The notes under the pieces: generated by a model
Databases searched by the model: none
The model's input: the letters and a program-made list of their open reading frames with translations, nothing else
Told to the model about the DNA's origin: nothing
Translations under genes and position numbers: made by a program
Part shown: positions 42,127 to 54,900 of the stretch, in pieces
Layout: every line of letters starts with the position of its first letter
Position numbering within the stretch: the stretch's first letter is position 1
Assembly: GCF_000004195.4 (NCBI RefSeq)
Contig: NC_030677.2
Coordinates: 115,097,036 to 115,161,035, forward strand
Length of the DNA: 64,000 bases
Origin: Xenopus tropicalis
Lineage: Eukaryota; Chordata; Amphibia; Anura; Pipidae
Reading direction: 5' to 3'

Positions 42127-42769
42127 TATACTGTAACTTCTCTTTAAATAGGTGATCTAGGGATCTTAATTGGCTGAATTTATTTTTTATTATTTATTTA
42201 TTTCTACTATGAGTGGTATTTCTAGTGTACAGAAACACCACTGCTGCCATTGCTGTATACTTTACAACCTGAGTGTTTTGAATAATAATAATTCAGGCAC
42301 AGCACAGTAAAGAAAGCAATGAATACACTTTTCTCTGCTTTATGATGAGAGCACTGCCGCCTGCTTTCTCCCCCAGTCACTCCTCTGTTTATGCTGCTAA
42401 TTCTTTGTTCTCTGACATCTGCTTAAAAAGTGCCTATGCCAGCATGCTGCATATTTAAATGGCTAATGATATGATTGCTTAGGCTATCAGGGAGGCTTGA
42501 TTGTGCTTTCCCTGTACTTATGCATTTAATTTGCATTCTAAATCAAAGCACAGAAAATAATAGTCAAAAACATGTTTTGCCCTACATAAAATCCTTAAAG
42601 AACAAAACAGAACAGTTTCTCTAACAATTGTATAATTTGTCCTATTCATGTCTTTATGGTGACATTTTCATTATATATGATTTTATATGTTTTTGTGCTT
42701 AAAAAAAAAGAAATAAAGATTTATAAAATATGTATATAAAGATATATAGATATAAATCAGACCTGTCAT

Positions 42770-43169
42770 TTAAAGGGGTGGTTTGCCTTTAAGTTAACTT
42801 TTAGTATGTTCTAGAATGGCTAATTCCAAGCAACTTTTCAACTGGGCTTTCTTTATTCTTTTTTTTATAGTTTTTGAATTATTTGCCTTCTACTTCTGAC
42901 TCCAGGCTACAATTTTATTGTCATTGCTACTTTGTATTACTTATCTTCCTATTCAGATCCTATACTATTCATATTACAGCCTCTTATTCAAATCAGTGCC
43001 TGGTTGCTAGGGTATTGTGGACCCTAGCAACCAGATAGCTGCTGAAATTATGAACCGGAGAGCTGCTAAATCAAATAAAAAAAACTGAAAACCAATTGCA
43101 AATTGTCTCAGAATTGTCTCAGTTATCACTTTCTACATCATGCCAAAAGTTTATTTATAGGCCCATTAA
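42770..43169. mobile_element. TTAA-flanked MITE
   Basis: TTAAAGGGGTGGTTTGCC...GGCCCATTAA, with CTAGGGTATTGTGGACCC and CGGAGAGCTGCTAAA inside. 400-bp copy of the family at 17903. Confidence 0.7.
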
Positions 43170-43184
43170 ATGTTTGATCTAATG

Positions 43185-43489
43185 CAGTGATCCCCAACCA
43201 GTGGCTCAGGAGCAACATGTTGCTCCCCAACCCCTTGGATGTTGCTCCCAGTGGCCTCAAAGCAGGTGCTTATTTTTGAATTCCTGGCTTGGAGGCAAGT
43301 TTTGGTTGCATAAATACTAAGTATAATGCCAAACAGAGCCTCCTGTAGGCTGTCAGTCCACATAGGGCTATTAAGTAGCCAATTATAGCTTTTATTGGCA
43401 CCCCCAGGAACTTTTCAATGCTTGTGTTGCTCCCCAACACTTTTTCCATTTGAATGTGGCTCACGGGTGTAAAAGGTTGGGGATCCCTG
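43185..43489. mobile_element. hAT-type MITE with 8-bp TSD
   Basis: CAGTGATCCCCAACC and GGTTGGGGATCCCTG inverted ends, flanked by ATCTAATG (43177-43184, 43490-43497). 305 bp, non-coding. Confidence 0.88.
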
Positions 43490-43776
43490 ATCTAATGAAT
43501 GGTTTACAGTAATAGAAAGTCTTAGTATTTTTAAAAACACATTCAAAAATAGTTTAAAAGGAAAACCAAGTTGGATGGATATGAGAGTGGAAAGGGAAGT
43601 GCATTAAATTGATCAAATAAAAAGGCAGGGGAGTAAATATACTGGGTAAAATGGTCATACTAGTGACAAGTGGCAAAATTAGCAAAATGAGATCTTCCGT
43701 TACAGACAAAACTAGTTTTAGGGTGTTAACACAAAAAACCCCCCATGAAAGTGCTGCGGTATATCTGGGACAGTTA

Positions 43777-44097
43777 GGGGCACATTTACTAATCCACGAA
43801 CGTCCAAAAAGCGTCCGAATGCGTTTAAACATAATGATCGGTATTTTGCGACTTTTTCGCAAATTGTCGCAAATTTTTCGAGCGCTCAATACGACAATTA
43901 CGAAAGTCGTAATGGCTATGTAAAAGTTGCGACAATTCACGAAAGTCATAATGGCTATGAAAAAGTCGCGACAATTCGCGCAAGTCGTAACGGCTACGAA
44001 AAAGTCGCGACGGTGACGAAAAAGTCGCAAAATGTTCGTTTCCAATCCGATTTTTTCCCATTCGGGATTCAGATTCGGGGATTAGTATATCAGCCCC
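43777..44097. mobile_element. Harbinger-type MITE with TTA duplication
   Basis: GGGGCACATTTACTAATCC...TTAGTATATCAGCCCC, flanked by TTA (43774-43776, 44098-44100). Opposite orientation to the copies at 12756 and 39448. Confidence 0.85.
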
Positions 44098-44185
44098 TTA
44101 GTGTTTGGATGGCAAGAAAGGGATTTCAGGCCAATATTTAAAATTGAGGCCTATGGAACAGTAGTTATGCCAGAGAAGTAAGGAA

Positions 44186-44389
44186 TTGGGAAATAAATTG
44201 ATCTATTCTGAAATGTGTATAGCTCACAATTTAGGAGCAACTCATTTACAACATATTTTAGACGATTACAGAAGATTCTTAAAACAGGAGGAAAAATATA
44301 CCTACCAAGTAGAACAGAATAAAACGGAGAGGTTTAAAAGGAGGAATGCAGAAAATATGATAGTGCCTATGAACATTATAAAAGTATAA
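44186..44389 (+). other. Unrecognised open frame, 67 codons
   Basis: Encodes a hydrophilic, lysine/glutamate-rich peptide (HLQHILDDYRRFLKQEEKYT...). No family recognised and no splice signals assigned; lies just past the MITE. It may be a fragment of an old transposon protein or chance. Confidence 0.15.
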
Positions 44390-44428
44390 GATTATTATAA
44401 CCAGACCAATAATGCTTTGTATATTACA

Positions 44429-44711
44429 TGTATAGGATCCCTTATCCAGAAACCCATTATCAAGAAAGCTCCAAATTAGGGAATTTTATCTCCCAGACTC
44501 CATTATAAGCAAATAATCCAATTTTTTAAAAATGATTTCGTTTTTCTCTGTAATAATAAAACGGAACCATGTACTTGATCCCAACTAAGATATAATTTGT
44601 CCTTATTGGAGGTGAAACAATTCTATTGAGTTTAATTAAGATTTAAATAAGGTAAAGTGATTCATATTACAGAAAGATCCCTTACCCAGAAAACCCCAGG
44701 TCCCATACCTG
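44429..44711. mobile_element. Tc1/mariner-like MITE
   Basis: TATAGGATCCCTTATCC...GTCCCATACCTG, family core present. The left tip is slightly eroded. Confidence 0.72.
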
Positions 44712-44769
44712 TATATATGTGTAAGGAGGTAAAATATATTTTATTTTGGATAATGTAAATAGTTGGGCA

Positions 44770-45190
44770 ATGTTTTGGTTCAGCCAGCAGATGGCACCAA
44801 CCCTTAACATTTTTCTGTAGGGAATCACATTACAGGAGCTTATAAAAGGAAGTGTCTAAGCGGGGGACTTCCCCGGCCCTGGCCTGTGGAGATCTCATGG
44901 CAAGACAAGTAGCAGAGCCAGACTGCAAGTAGGGCTGCACTTAGACTTAGAACAGGGGGAATAGGACCACCCTAGAGGCGGCCAGGTAGCTCTCAGGGCA
45001 GCAAAGACGATCTTTTGCCCCAACAAGAAGGTAGTGAATAAATAGTGAGTACCCCAGGCAATTGTTTAGGTGTAGGTTAGTAGGGAGCATACAGGCTGTA
45101 GTAAGACATCTGGGAGAAGCTTGTGCACTGTATGTGGTCATAATAAAGTGGGGAAAATAGTGTTAAAAGGAGAGAAGACCCCTCAGTGGC
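44770..45190 (+). mobile_element. Possible LTR-like block
   Basis: GC-richer block with a TATA-like CTTATAAAAGG at 44838-44848 and AATAAAG at 45142, spaced as in an LTR promoter and poly(A) signal. No duplicated flank or defined TG...CA ends could be fixed. Confidence 0.3.
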
Positions 45191-45501
45191 TAATGGTATT
45201 AGTTAGTTACAATGTTAGTGTATATCCATGACATGGCAGTGGCACAGAAGGCTTTCTGCTAAATAGCAAAAAATATATCCTTATAAACTGTGCTTAGCAA
45301 TGTCACAAGTTAAAAACAGTAATTTACAGGTTCCCACAATGGGTTGCCTTTACAAAGGTGTTTTGATGCATCAGGCGCAGTTGCTGAATTTAGGGGTAAG
45401 ATGTGATGGTTTGGTTTAGCAAGTTGCTTGTCGCACACTGTGTTCATAAATTCCCTTTCATCAGTTTCCATTTTGCTCTAGGAGTATATTGGTTTTGTTT
45501 A

Positions 45502-45761
45502 CAGGTATGGGATCCCTTATCCGGAAACCCGGTATCCAGAAAGCTCAGAATTACGGAAAGCCTGTCTCCCATAGACCCTATTTTAATCAAATAATTCAGA
45601 TTTTTAAAATTGATTTCCTTTTTCTCTGTAAAAATAAAACAGTGCTTTGTATTTGATCCCAACTAAGATATAATTAATACTTACTGGATGTAAAATAATC
45701 CTATTGGGTTTCATTAATGTTTTATTGATTTCTTAGTAGACTTAAGGTATGAAGATCCAAA
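45502..45761. mobile_element. Tc1/mariner-like MITE, right-truncated
   Basis: CAGGTATGGGATCCCTTATC after TA (45500-45501), core intact, stops after CTTAAGGTATGAAGATCC. Confidence 0.7.
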
Positions 45762-47346
45762 GAGCATTTGTCTTATATTTGTGGAGCTGCTTTTGAGCCT
45801 ATGAGAACAACACAACCAAGTTTTACATTATCATAGAGAAGAAATATTGCTGCAACATCATCAAACTGGCATTATGAGTTTTTTCTTGTTGCAGTCTGCC
45901 TTTTGATTAGCTTATGTCTATAGTTTTGCTTTGGGGAGAAGTGGCTTTCATGTATTAATTATAGCATTGTAATAACTATGCTTCTTGCAACCAGGTCTCC
46001 CAAGCATTTGTTCAGCACAAAGCTGAGCCACTTTGGGTTTATGTATACATTAGTTTCTGATGGACAACCCATGAATTATGGTGCACTGGCTGAAAGTGTA
46101 ATGATATCTCATCAGCTCTTTATTGAAACATATATTGATTTCTAATACTTTATTTAAGAACATTTAAAATGCACTTATGAACACAATACATTTGTTCATA
46201 GCTATGCAATTTGATTCAAAACATTCCCCCAAAGACACCCTTGCTTGGTGCTACAGCCAAGCTTTAACTAATATTAGTTATGCATAGTTCTTAAAGGAAT
46301 GCTATACTTTTATTGTCTTATTTGTTTCCTTTATGCTTTTCTACTGGAATTATTAAGAGCTTATGGCTTCTATAAGGGCTCAGCTTGCAGTTTTATTACC
46401 TCCAATAGCATTTTGGGAAGAATCTTAGCAGGGCAACATGTAACAGTTATTCCAACATAACTGGTGACATGAAAGATTGAAATTGTGAAAGTTGAAATAA
46501 TGCAACTTAAGTGGAACCTAACTAGTTGTCTACTTGCTTATATAAAAAAAAGTGTGACCAGGTCCTCTTCAGTTGCACCATAGAACCCATAAGAAAAAGG
46601 GCTCCATGTACAGTTGCCACCCAGCCAGTTTTTCACAGGCCTAGCCATAAATGAACAAGGCTAGGACCTTGGTTGGTATTACAATTTTATTGGCAATGTA
46701 ATTGTTAGCAAAATGTGTAATTGCCCCTATTAACTAAATTTCTCCCAATGCTCTGACACAATCTCCAGGACCAGGACTTCCTCACTGACCCTGACATGCA
46801 AATTCTCTGCCCCTGACGTGCCTATCTCCAACCCCTGATATGCCCACTTCCCGGTCCAGTGACCACCTCCCACCCTCGACACATTCCAGTAATCTGGGGG
46901 GGGGGGGGGGAGTTGGCAACCATAGCTCCTCGTAGAATGTGTCCCTTTAAATGGATTTAGGGAAATGTATTATTTTTTCAGTGCCCTTGGTGCAATGTAT
47001 GCTACCTTAAGGCAACTCAAACCACAGCTCAATAAATAGATCCCTTAATCTATAATTTAATGAATGACATTGCAACATCTCAAAATATTTATGCGCATTA
47101 CAGCATACAAGGAAGGTGGGATAGAACACCTATGTAACCCACTGGTAGATGACATCTACAGTCTTTGGTGTAGAATTTATGGGGCTTCACTGGGGAAATA
47201 GAAATGACTTGCCAGTCTATTAAGCATATGGAAAAGGAAAAACAAAACAGCCCAATATAATGTTAATTGGGCCAAGGAATCTTCGTTTGCTATTTTTTTT
47301 TTAGACATTGCCTAAAGGAGATATTAAAAGGTAAAATCATTATTGG
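45762..47346. other. Non-coding stretch
   Basis: No gene recognised. Contains a repeat-like CCCTGACATGC/CCCTGACGTGCC block at 46740-46890 ending in a 15-base G run (46896-46910). Confidence 0.45.
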
Positions 47347-47687
47347 CTAATTCTTCTTTTTCCCTGTCTTGTACAAATCTTTGTGTAAGCCTCCATTCTT
47401 CACTAGCTGTCTGACCAGGAGCGCACAGTGGTCAATGAAATGTGGTCTGACATAACTGGGGCAGAATGGACAAAAATTAGAATGCAGGAAGAGAAAAACT
47501 ATGGGGTTGCACATCTTATGTATTAGAGATGCCATAAAACCATGTATTCCTTGTACTAAATATGGTTCTGTAGCAAAATGTGCAGTGGCAATAAGGAAAG
47601 TCAAAAGGTTTATTACATGAAAATAGACAGCATAGCAATACAAAATAAAGAATATGGCAATCATAGCTTTTATTGCAGCGATTTTTC
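47347..47687 (-). CDS. Candidate terminal exon, two hydrophobic segments (unconfirmed)
   Basis: A good acceptor (branch-like CACTAAT, pyrimidines, CCTAG) precedes an open frame of 112 full codons after a split first codon. It reads KIAAIKAMIAIFFILYCYAV, a second hydrophobic stretch FMASLIHKMCNPIVFLFLHS, and a Lys-rich end. The NPIVF motif and spacing recall helices 6-7 of class A G-protein-coupled receptors, but the CWxP of helix 6 is missing and no other exon was found on this strand. It may be a receptor remnant or chance. I do not assign a gene. Confidence 0.18.
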
Positions 47688-47840
47688 CTAGGAAAATTAG
47701 TGGAAAGAAACACAGATAATCATTGCAAGCTGACCTATTTCCCTATGTGAATTCAGACAAGGAACTCCCTTTAAAAGTGGGCTTTTGAGGACACTGTGTG
47801 CTAAATTAACCAAAATAAAATACAACTATGGAGTTAAAAA

Positions 47841-48074
47841 TATGGATGCGCTGAATCCAGGATTTGGCTCAGGATTCTGCCAAGATTTGGCCTTTTTCAG
47901 CACGATTCAGATTTGGCCAAATCCTCTCTCCTGACCGATCTGAATTCTTAAAATCACGTAACTTGTTGTCACATAAGAATGCAAATTAGAATTTGGTTCA
48001 GTATTTGGCTGAATCTTTCACGAAAGATTCGGGGTTCAGACAAGTCCGAATATAGTGTATTCAGTGCATCCCTA
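47841..48074. mobile_element. hAT-type MITE with 8-bp TSD
   Basis: TATGGATGCGCTGAATCC and GTATTCAGTGCATCCCTA inverted ends, flanked by GTTAAAAA (47833-47840, 48075-48082). Repeated GGATTTGG/GATTTGGC words inside. Confidence 0.82.
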
Positions 48075-48082
48075 GTTAAAAA

Positions 48083-50636
48083 TCTTCGGAAGCAGTAGCC
48101 TTAACAATGTTCTGTTGTCAAATAATACAAATACAACTTATGTGGTAAATGAATGGTTTTACAGGATAAAACTTAGCAAACACAGTTCAGCACAGCTACC
48201 ATAAAAAAAAAACATTTGGATAGTTTTTTATATTTTAATTATTATTTTAAATAATGAGCACCCACTATCCTACTTGATGATCAAGGACATGGTTCCCTTT
48301 ATCTGATAATTCAAATGCTGCAGCTGTTTATGTTCTGTCTTTTTTTACTAAGTGGAATTAATTAATCATATCATTAAATACAACATCCTCTTATATGCTA
48401 ATTGGAAGTAAAACATATGACCAGAATCAGGCATGTATTCTAAATTTGTTTTTCTTTTCTAGGTATAGAGCTAAATACATGACCAATTTGGTTTTGGTGA
48501 TATATTGGTAATGTAAATGACGATTTTGAACTTTATTCTAGCAATGATACTTGCTATTCTAGCAAGGATAATGGCCTGTTATGTCATTGTAACTACAAAA
48601 TCAATATGCTACAATAGCCTTTATAGAAATACAGATTGTAAAGTAAAAGCTCTATAGTTAAATACCCTTTTACAACCAATCAGACACCTTTACTTGTTTG
48701 AATGTAAACTTCTTGTTGGATGCAATAAGTTATTAACCCTAGTACATAATTTATTACACTGTCTCTTTCGAATGTTAATCAGTTTATGCATTGCCACTTC
48801 TTTAGCTGGCTTAGCAGGCACAGACATTCATTAGACTCATCTAAGACTGTGCACTTTTTTTTATAAAATATTATGGCATATATGACAAGAGCAGGATGCG
48901 TAAATGTTAAAACACAGCCCTTAGCCTTCATTACCCTGCGTAATTTGACACAGGCAAAAGAAAAGGGAGCACACATCACTTGCATGCTGAACACCAGAAA
49001 TTACATCAGGGAGACTTTGTAAATATTTGGCACAACTGCACACAATTTGTGATGAATACAAACAGAGTTTAACCAATGTTGGCAAATTGGATGCCTATGC
49101 AGTAAGCACAGCACAATTGCGTCGAGCATTGCCTCTTTGTAACTGCAATGATGCTGGAAATAAACAGTGAAAAAGACTGCAAAAGAAAAGTACTTACATG
49201 TGGTATATGTATGCCATACTCTTTGGGTACTTCTGGATCACTTCCAGGATTCACAACTGCTCCTAAAACTCAAATTACTTAGGCTACCTGGAAACTGCCT
49301 GCCCTAACTCTGATACCGTTATACTCTTTCACCCAGTCTGAGGGGGATCTAAGAATTGTCTACTGTATTTAGTGATTAAAACAATAGGCAAAATGTATGC
49401 TCAACACAAGCCATATTGCACTTATGTCAAACAAGGGGCTATACTCCTGCTTTAAACCTGTTATTTTCTAGTATTTTTAAATGTGTTTTAATCCCTGATT
49501 TGTCTAGATTGATATCCCAAGGGCTGCCCAACTAAAGCTGCAACAGTAGGCATGGGCTGTTGAGTGCCTATGTGGTAAATACGACCCTACCTAGCTGCAC
49601 ACTTTACATTTATATTAAGTAAACCAGACATTCTGTATCTTCTCCCACTCAACTGTAGTGTCCAAATGTACAGTTTTGTGATAAATAGAATTTCTGATTT
49701 GATGGTAAAAAATTAAATATGTGACAAATCTTTAGGCCTTATTGGTTTATATGGTGAAATGTTTTTAATTAAGTGACAACTGAATTTTATTATTCATTCT
49801 TTATGTTCTGTGCCTTTTTTATATTCAGATGGAAATTAATATTTCATTTAAAAAATCAGCGTGCATAAAAGGAACCAGTTGGTGCTAAATGTTGTTTGTT
49901 CCTAAACAGGTGTTTTATGCAGTAAATTATTACTAGGCAGCCTAATTCCACAAAAGGAAGAGTTATAAGAAAACATCTGTTGTTCTTTAGGCTTTTTCAT
50001 GCTTCACAAATCATCATGCTGTAACTATTTACCATACTTGCACATTATCTTGAAAGGGAATAGGAAGCTTGAGCTTTTTTCCATATTAAGCTACTCTGTG
50101 CTATGTACTAATTAACAGCTTATTGTGAGCTTTCTAGAGAGACAGAACCCACACAGTAATGAATTTCCTGAAACAGCAAATCATACCCCAAACTTGAATA
50201 ATTTAAAATACATCAGCTAAAGCTATCTAAAGGATACTTATTAATCTGAATGAAAGATTATTTCATACGGCCATGTCCCCATTTTTTAAGCAGGGGAATA
50301 TAGTTTTATTACGGAGGTTAGTATTTATTTTCAGCTGGATGTTATTGTCATTGAAATGTAGCACATTATTGTTCCTTGGAGCTCATTCTGCAGAGAGAAG
50401 ATCGAATTCATTTGGGCAAGTTCTATCAGCACATAAATTGGATCTTCATGATGTGAAACCCATCATGTTATTCATTACAGAGAGACGCAAGAAAGGCTAG
50501 AGAAAAGAAAAAATATAGGAGTAGAAGTTATAACTTCTTATTACTCACCTGGAAATCGGGTATAAATTCCATTCACTGACATAGATGCTGTTCAAGTGTG
50601 TGGTTCCTACTGATACTCTCTATCAGATTACATTAA
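48083..50636. other. Non-coding AT-rich stretch
   Basis: No gene, RNA or clear transposon recognised. Open frames here are short and lack family resemblance. Confidence 0.45.
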
Positions 50637-50760
50637 CATTTATTTATAAAGCGCCAACATATTCCGCAGCGCTGTACAATAAGTGGGTTACATACATTGG
50701 ACATACAGAGTAACATATAAAGCAATCAATAACCGATACAAGAGGTGAAGAGGGCCCTGC
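50637..50760 (-). mobile_element. L2-type LINE 3' end fragment
   Basis: ATTTATTTATAAAGCGCC, CAGCGCTGTACAATAAG and GGTTACATACATTGGACA match the 3' end of the minus-strand LINE at 9948-11335. Confidence 0.82.
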
Positions 50761-51204
50761 CCAAAAGTAGACCCTATGTATCAAGGATGCAAATTGGTTG
50801 ATAAGAGCAGGGAAAATGCCCAGATTTTTTTAAATGATATTTTTGTCTGTTTACACAACTGAGGAGCTAGCTAGAGAAAGTTTGGTATCTAAGTAAAAAA
50901 TATGTTATAACTGTTATTAGCCCTGAACTAAACTGCAACTTACAATAACTGTTCTGATTCTTGCTATATATTCATGGTAAGGAGAATGTAAACCCACATA
51001 CCTAAATAAGTTCAATAGAACCATTTTGATTAGATGTTTTACCCTAAAGGGTTGAAAAATGCTGGGGTACTCCATAGTTAAACTGTAGATGCCACTCATA
51101 GGAGTTCTAAAATGTCTTTAAGATTACTCAGAAAATCCAGTTACTTTAAACTAATCACTACAAGATACTGTGGATCAAAGTAAAAATGAAAGTAATTTGC
51201 AAAT

Positions 51205-51460
51205 GTGTGTGAGTTAAGTAGTGTGCTACCAGGGTAGGGCACTACCACCACAAAATTAGTTTGGAAGGAGGGTCTGCATTGACATACCAAATTGTATCTT
51301 TGTCTAGGGCCCACTACTGCCTAAACTGTTCCTGCACCTTGGTCATAGAACATATTCCTCTAGGTTTAGGCAGGTAGCTATGGTACATGTCTAGCTATTG
51401 CCCCTCTCTTGCTCCCTAAGCACGTGCCTCGTCTGCCTACACCCATTTCCAGCCCTGGGG
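51205..51460. repeat. Interspersed repeat fragment
   Basis: TAAGCACGTGCCTCGTCTGCC ends in CATTTCCAGCCCTG; a related segment (TAGGTACGTGCCTCTTCTGC, TATTTCCCGCCCT) lies at 32.5 kb inside NDUFB6 intron 3. Probably a hAT-type end. Confidence 0.4.
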
Positions 51461-51792
51461 ACATGTAACAATGATTAGTGCATTATTCCAATATTCTATA
51501 GATGGTAAACTATTGAAAGGTGTTTTTTTATTTATGGATTCTCAGTGTGTGTAATATAAAAACTTTTTACACTTTTGATGCTATAAACAACAAAATATAA
51601 ATACAATATTTTTTATGGACTGAAAATCAACACCATCTGACTCCATCCCTTCACAAGAAATGCACAGTCATATTAAGTCATTTATGCCTATTATTGGTTA
51701 GACACAAATTATGCTTTCGAAATCTAGCAAAAGATGCAAAAATCAGGTGAGATTCCACTCCCTCCCTTTCTCACCATAATCAATAAATAAAA

Positions 51793-51905
<113 letters not shown>

Positions 51906-54900
51906 ATAGTTGGGACATACCACTTCTTCTTTGGAGCTCACACAATCAAGAATGCCCAGAGAACCACCATCATCTGAAGCACACACAATACTCATTGCTA
52001 TTTTTCAGATCTGTCCCTCAAATACACAAGCCCCCATCCTAGCCAAGTATTAAGTTGAGTCTAGGTAATCAGTTCTATAGCTGCCAAGGTCATACATTTC
52101 CCAATTTGCTTAGTCCCTGTATAAATCTGCTGGAAACTATGCTTGCTCTATTTAGGGGGATAGTTGATCTTTCATTTGAATTGAATGCAGCTGATAAGAA
52201 AAGGAAGAGGCCACATCACTACAGGCACTTCTAAATGAAAAATTATGCTAAATCTAAACATTTTTAGCTTCCTCTCAAATCTCCTTTTAAGAAAGTACAA
52301 CTAACTCACTGATTTGTTATCCTGGAAAATCACATTACAGTTGTATTTGTCATCTGCCTAGCATTTCTTTTGCTTGGGAAAAAACCCTTATCCCTAGTAT
52401 CAGTTTCTGCATGACATAACTGGGACTAGCACAGTGGAGATGTACCAAAGAGTTTTTGCGTTCACTGCTTTAATGGTTCTTCAGCTAAAATAAATAATCC
52501 GAAGTTTGAATCAATCACAGAGTAGGCATTAGACATGAAACATATATAGAACAATGTCTTATAAGAACATATAATATTTGTTTAATCATATTCATCTATT
52601 CAAAAGACATTAGCCAAACCCTGGAATTACCATCAGCTGAAGGTGGCAGTAGCTTTAAGGTCCCCTGTGCCAATAGGCAAAATTGCGCATCATTTAGAAC
52701 AGGAGGCAGCATGGACACACTAGTGTCAAGGGCAACTATAGGTAAAGTAAATAAGCCTCTTAGGATGCATGCATGATGGCATTAATTCTCACAACTGCTC
52801 TGTGCTTGTTAACAAGACATACAGTATAAAGACATGGCCTTTATAGGGCTAATTTTTACTAAAGGTGAATATTCACTCATTGGAGAGATGTGGCTCTTCT
52901 CATGTCCAGATCTGCTGATGCCTCAGTCTGTTGTACCATTTTCATGCATGCACCAGTGGTTGATCAGTGAAGGCATACGCATTGAAGCTATGTAATCAAC
53001 AACTTATAGATTTGAATTCCATAAATATCATATTGAGAGAGCTGGTTTGTCTCTGGGTTAATTTTAGATCTGTTCCCAGTAGTTTAAACTTCTCTCTAAA
53101 GGGGAATATTAGTATTTGGCTGCTATTTTTTGTTCATTTAATACTGCTGGAACATTTAACTGCCCTTTATTGCTTAGATAGCTGCATACAATTGTTGTGT
53201 TTCTTCCAAGGGGAACAATACTGAAGGCACAATAGCATTTCAGAACAAAAAAGAGGCAGCCTGTGTTACATATTTTAATAGAATGCTTTGCCATATCCCT
53301 ACACTTTGTGCTCTTTGCCAGAGACAGAAAGTTATTGTGCTGCAGAATAATGAAGGTTTCAAAGCTTGGAAATTACAATTGTACCTTATGAAGAGTGCGG
53401 GTAGAGTTTTCTTTTAACCTGTAAACATGGAAGGGTTTATTAACAATAGCCAGGCAAAGTGCAAAACAAAGGTGGAGAGCACTATGCTGCAGTCAGGCAC
53501 AAATCATTGTGTTTCTGGTAACCTCTACACACCATGTAAGGAGTGTAACATTATAAGGGAACATTTTATAGAATATATGTATTTTTATTGACAGATGGTG
53601 ATTTATGTGCCCAATCATTGAAATGCTACACAAGTTGTGCTCAATTATAATAGGATTCATTTGATTCTAATTGCCTGCAGAAAAAAAACCATAATGTGCT
53701 TATTTACCTTGCAGCTTAAATCTGGCAAAAAATGTAACCCATCATTTTCTGAATTGCTGCCAAAACCCCCTAAATCCTGTGAATACTATGCAGAGGTATA
53801 ATTTCCAATGTGTAGCCTGGAAGGGTAAGAGGGAAGTCTGAGGCCTCATATATTAGAAATGCAGGTCTGGTGTTAAAATAAAGGGTGGTCCTGGCAATGG
53901 TAAAAGACTCAGGCATGTGCAACCTGCTGCCCTTCTCTTGTTGTTGCACTGCAACTCCCAGAACCCCTTAAACAACATTAGTTAAATCAAATAAAACTAA
54001 ATAACATTTGTTACATAACCCCTTCTAAAAACTAAGACATGTGCCTAGAGCCTTCTTTAAACAGAAGATATTCTCATCTAATGCTATACATCTAGCTCTG
54101 CCTTAAAAACCTAACTATCCCTAATCAATATGGTTCTTTTGCTTCACTGCTTTCCAAGTCCTACCCCCTCAGAAGCCATGTTCCAATATATTATACTTAT
54201 GACACCTAACTGGTTGAAACAGGCTGTCTGCAAGTTTAGACATATGACTGAACTATTAGGCTGTATATGTGCTGTTAAACCAGTGATTTTGGATGCATAA
54301 TTGGCCACTGGGGCATGGCTCCACCTATAATTCCTTTAGAAATGTAAAGCCTTTCATGTTTAGTTTTAAGGCAGTGCTATGTGTCTAGCATAAGACATGT
54401 GAATTCCTGTTTTTAGAAGGCTCTTGGTATAGAACTCCAGTCAGGTACCCAGTAAAAGAGTTGAATGTAGGCAATGTGTGTTTATTATTTAAGTTAAGGA
54501 GTATAAAATCCATTGGAGTCTTGAATGTGACCATAACATTATACTGAAACAACATGTAAATATAACATATAAAAATAGATGCTTGTGAAATAATATACTG
54601 TTATGTAGTGTAAACTAGCGGGATCCACAACAGACACTTTTTTAGCTTAAGGCAGTTTATTTAACACAGGGGTGCCCATTTCAGCAAACAAACAGAAATC
54701 ATAAAAATAAATCCTGCCCTCTGGGTGCTACCTTCACACATTATATGAGTTCCCTCACTAAACTGGGCCCCTTGCGGACTACCAGTGAGAAAACACAAAT
54801 GTTGGGGTCACCCCTGTACTCACAACACTTCTGGGGGAATAGCTCAGCCTCCTGGCTTTCCTTTCAGCTCCTTAGATGCTCAGTCTCTTGGCTGCTTGTC

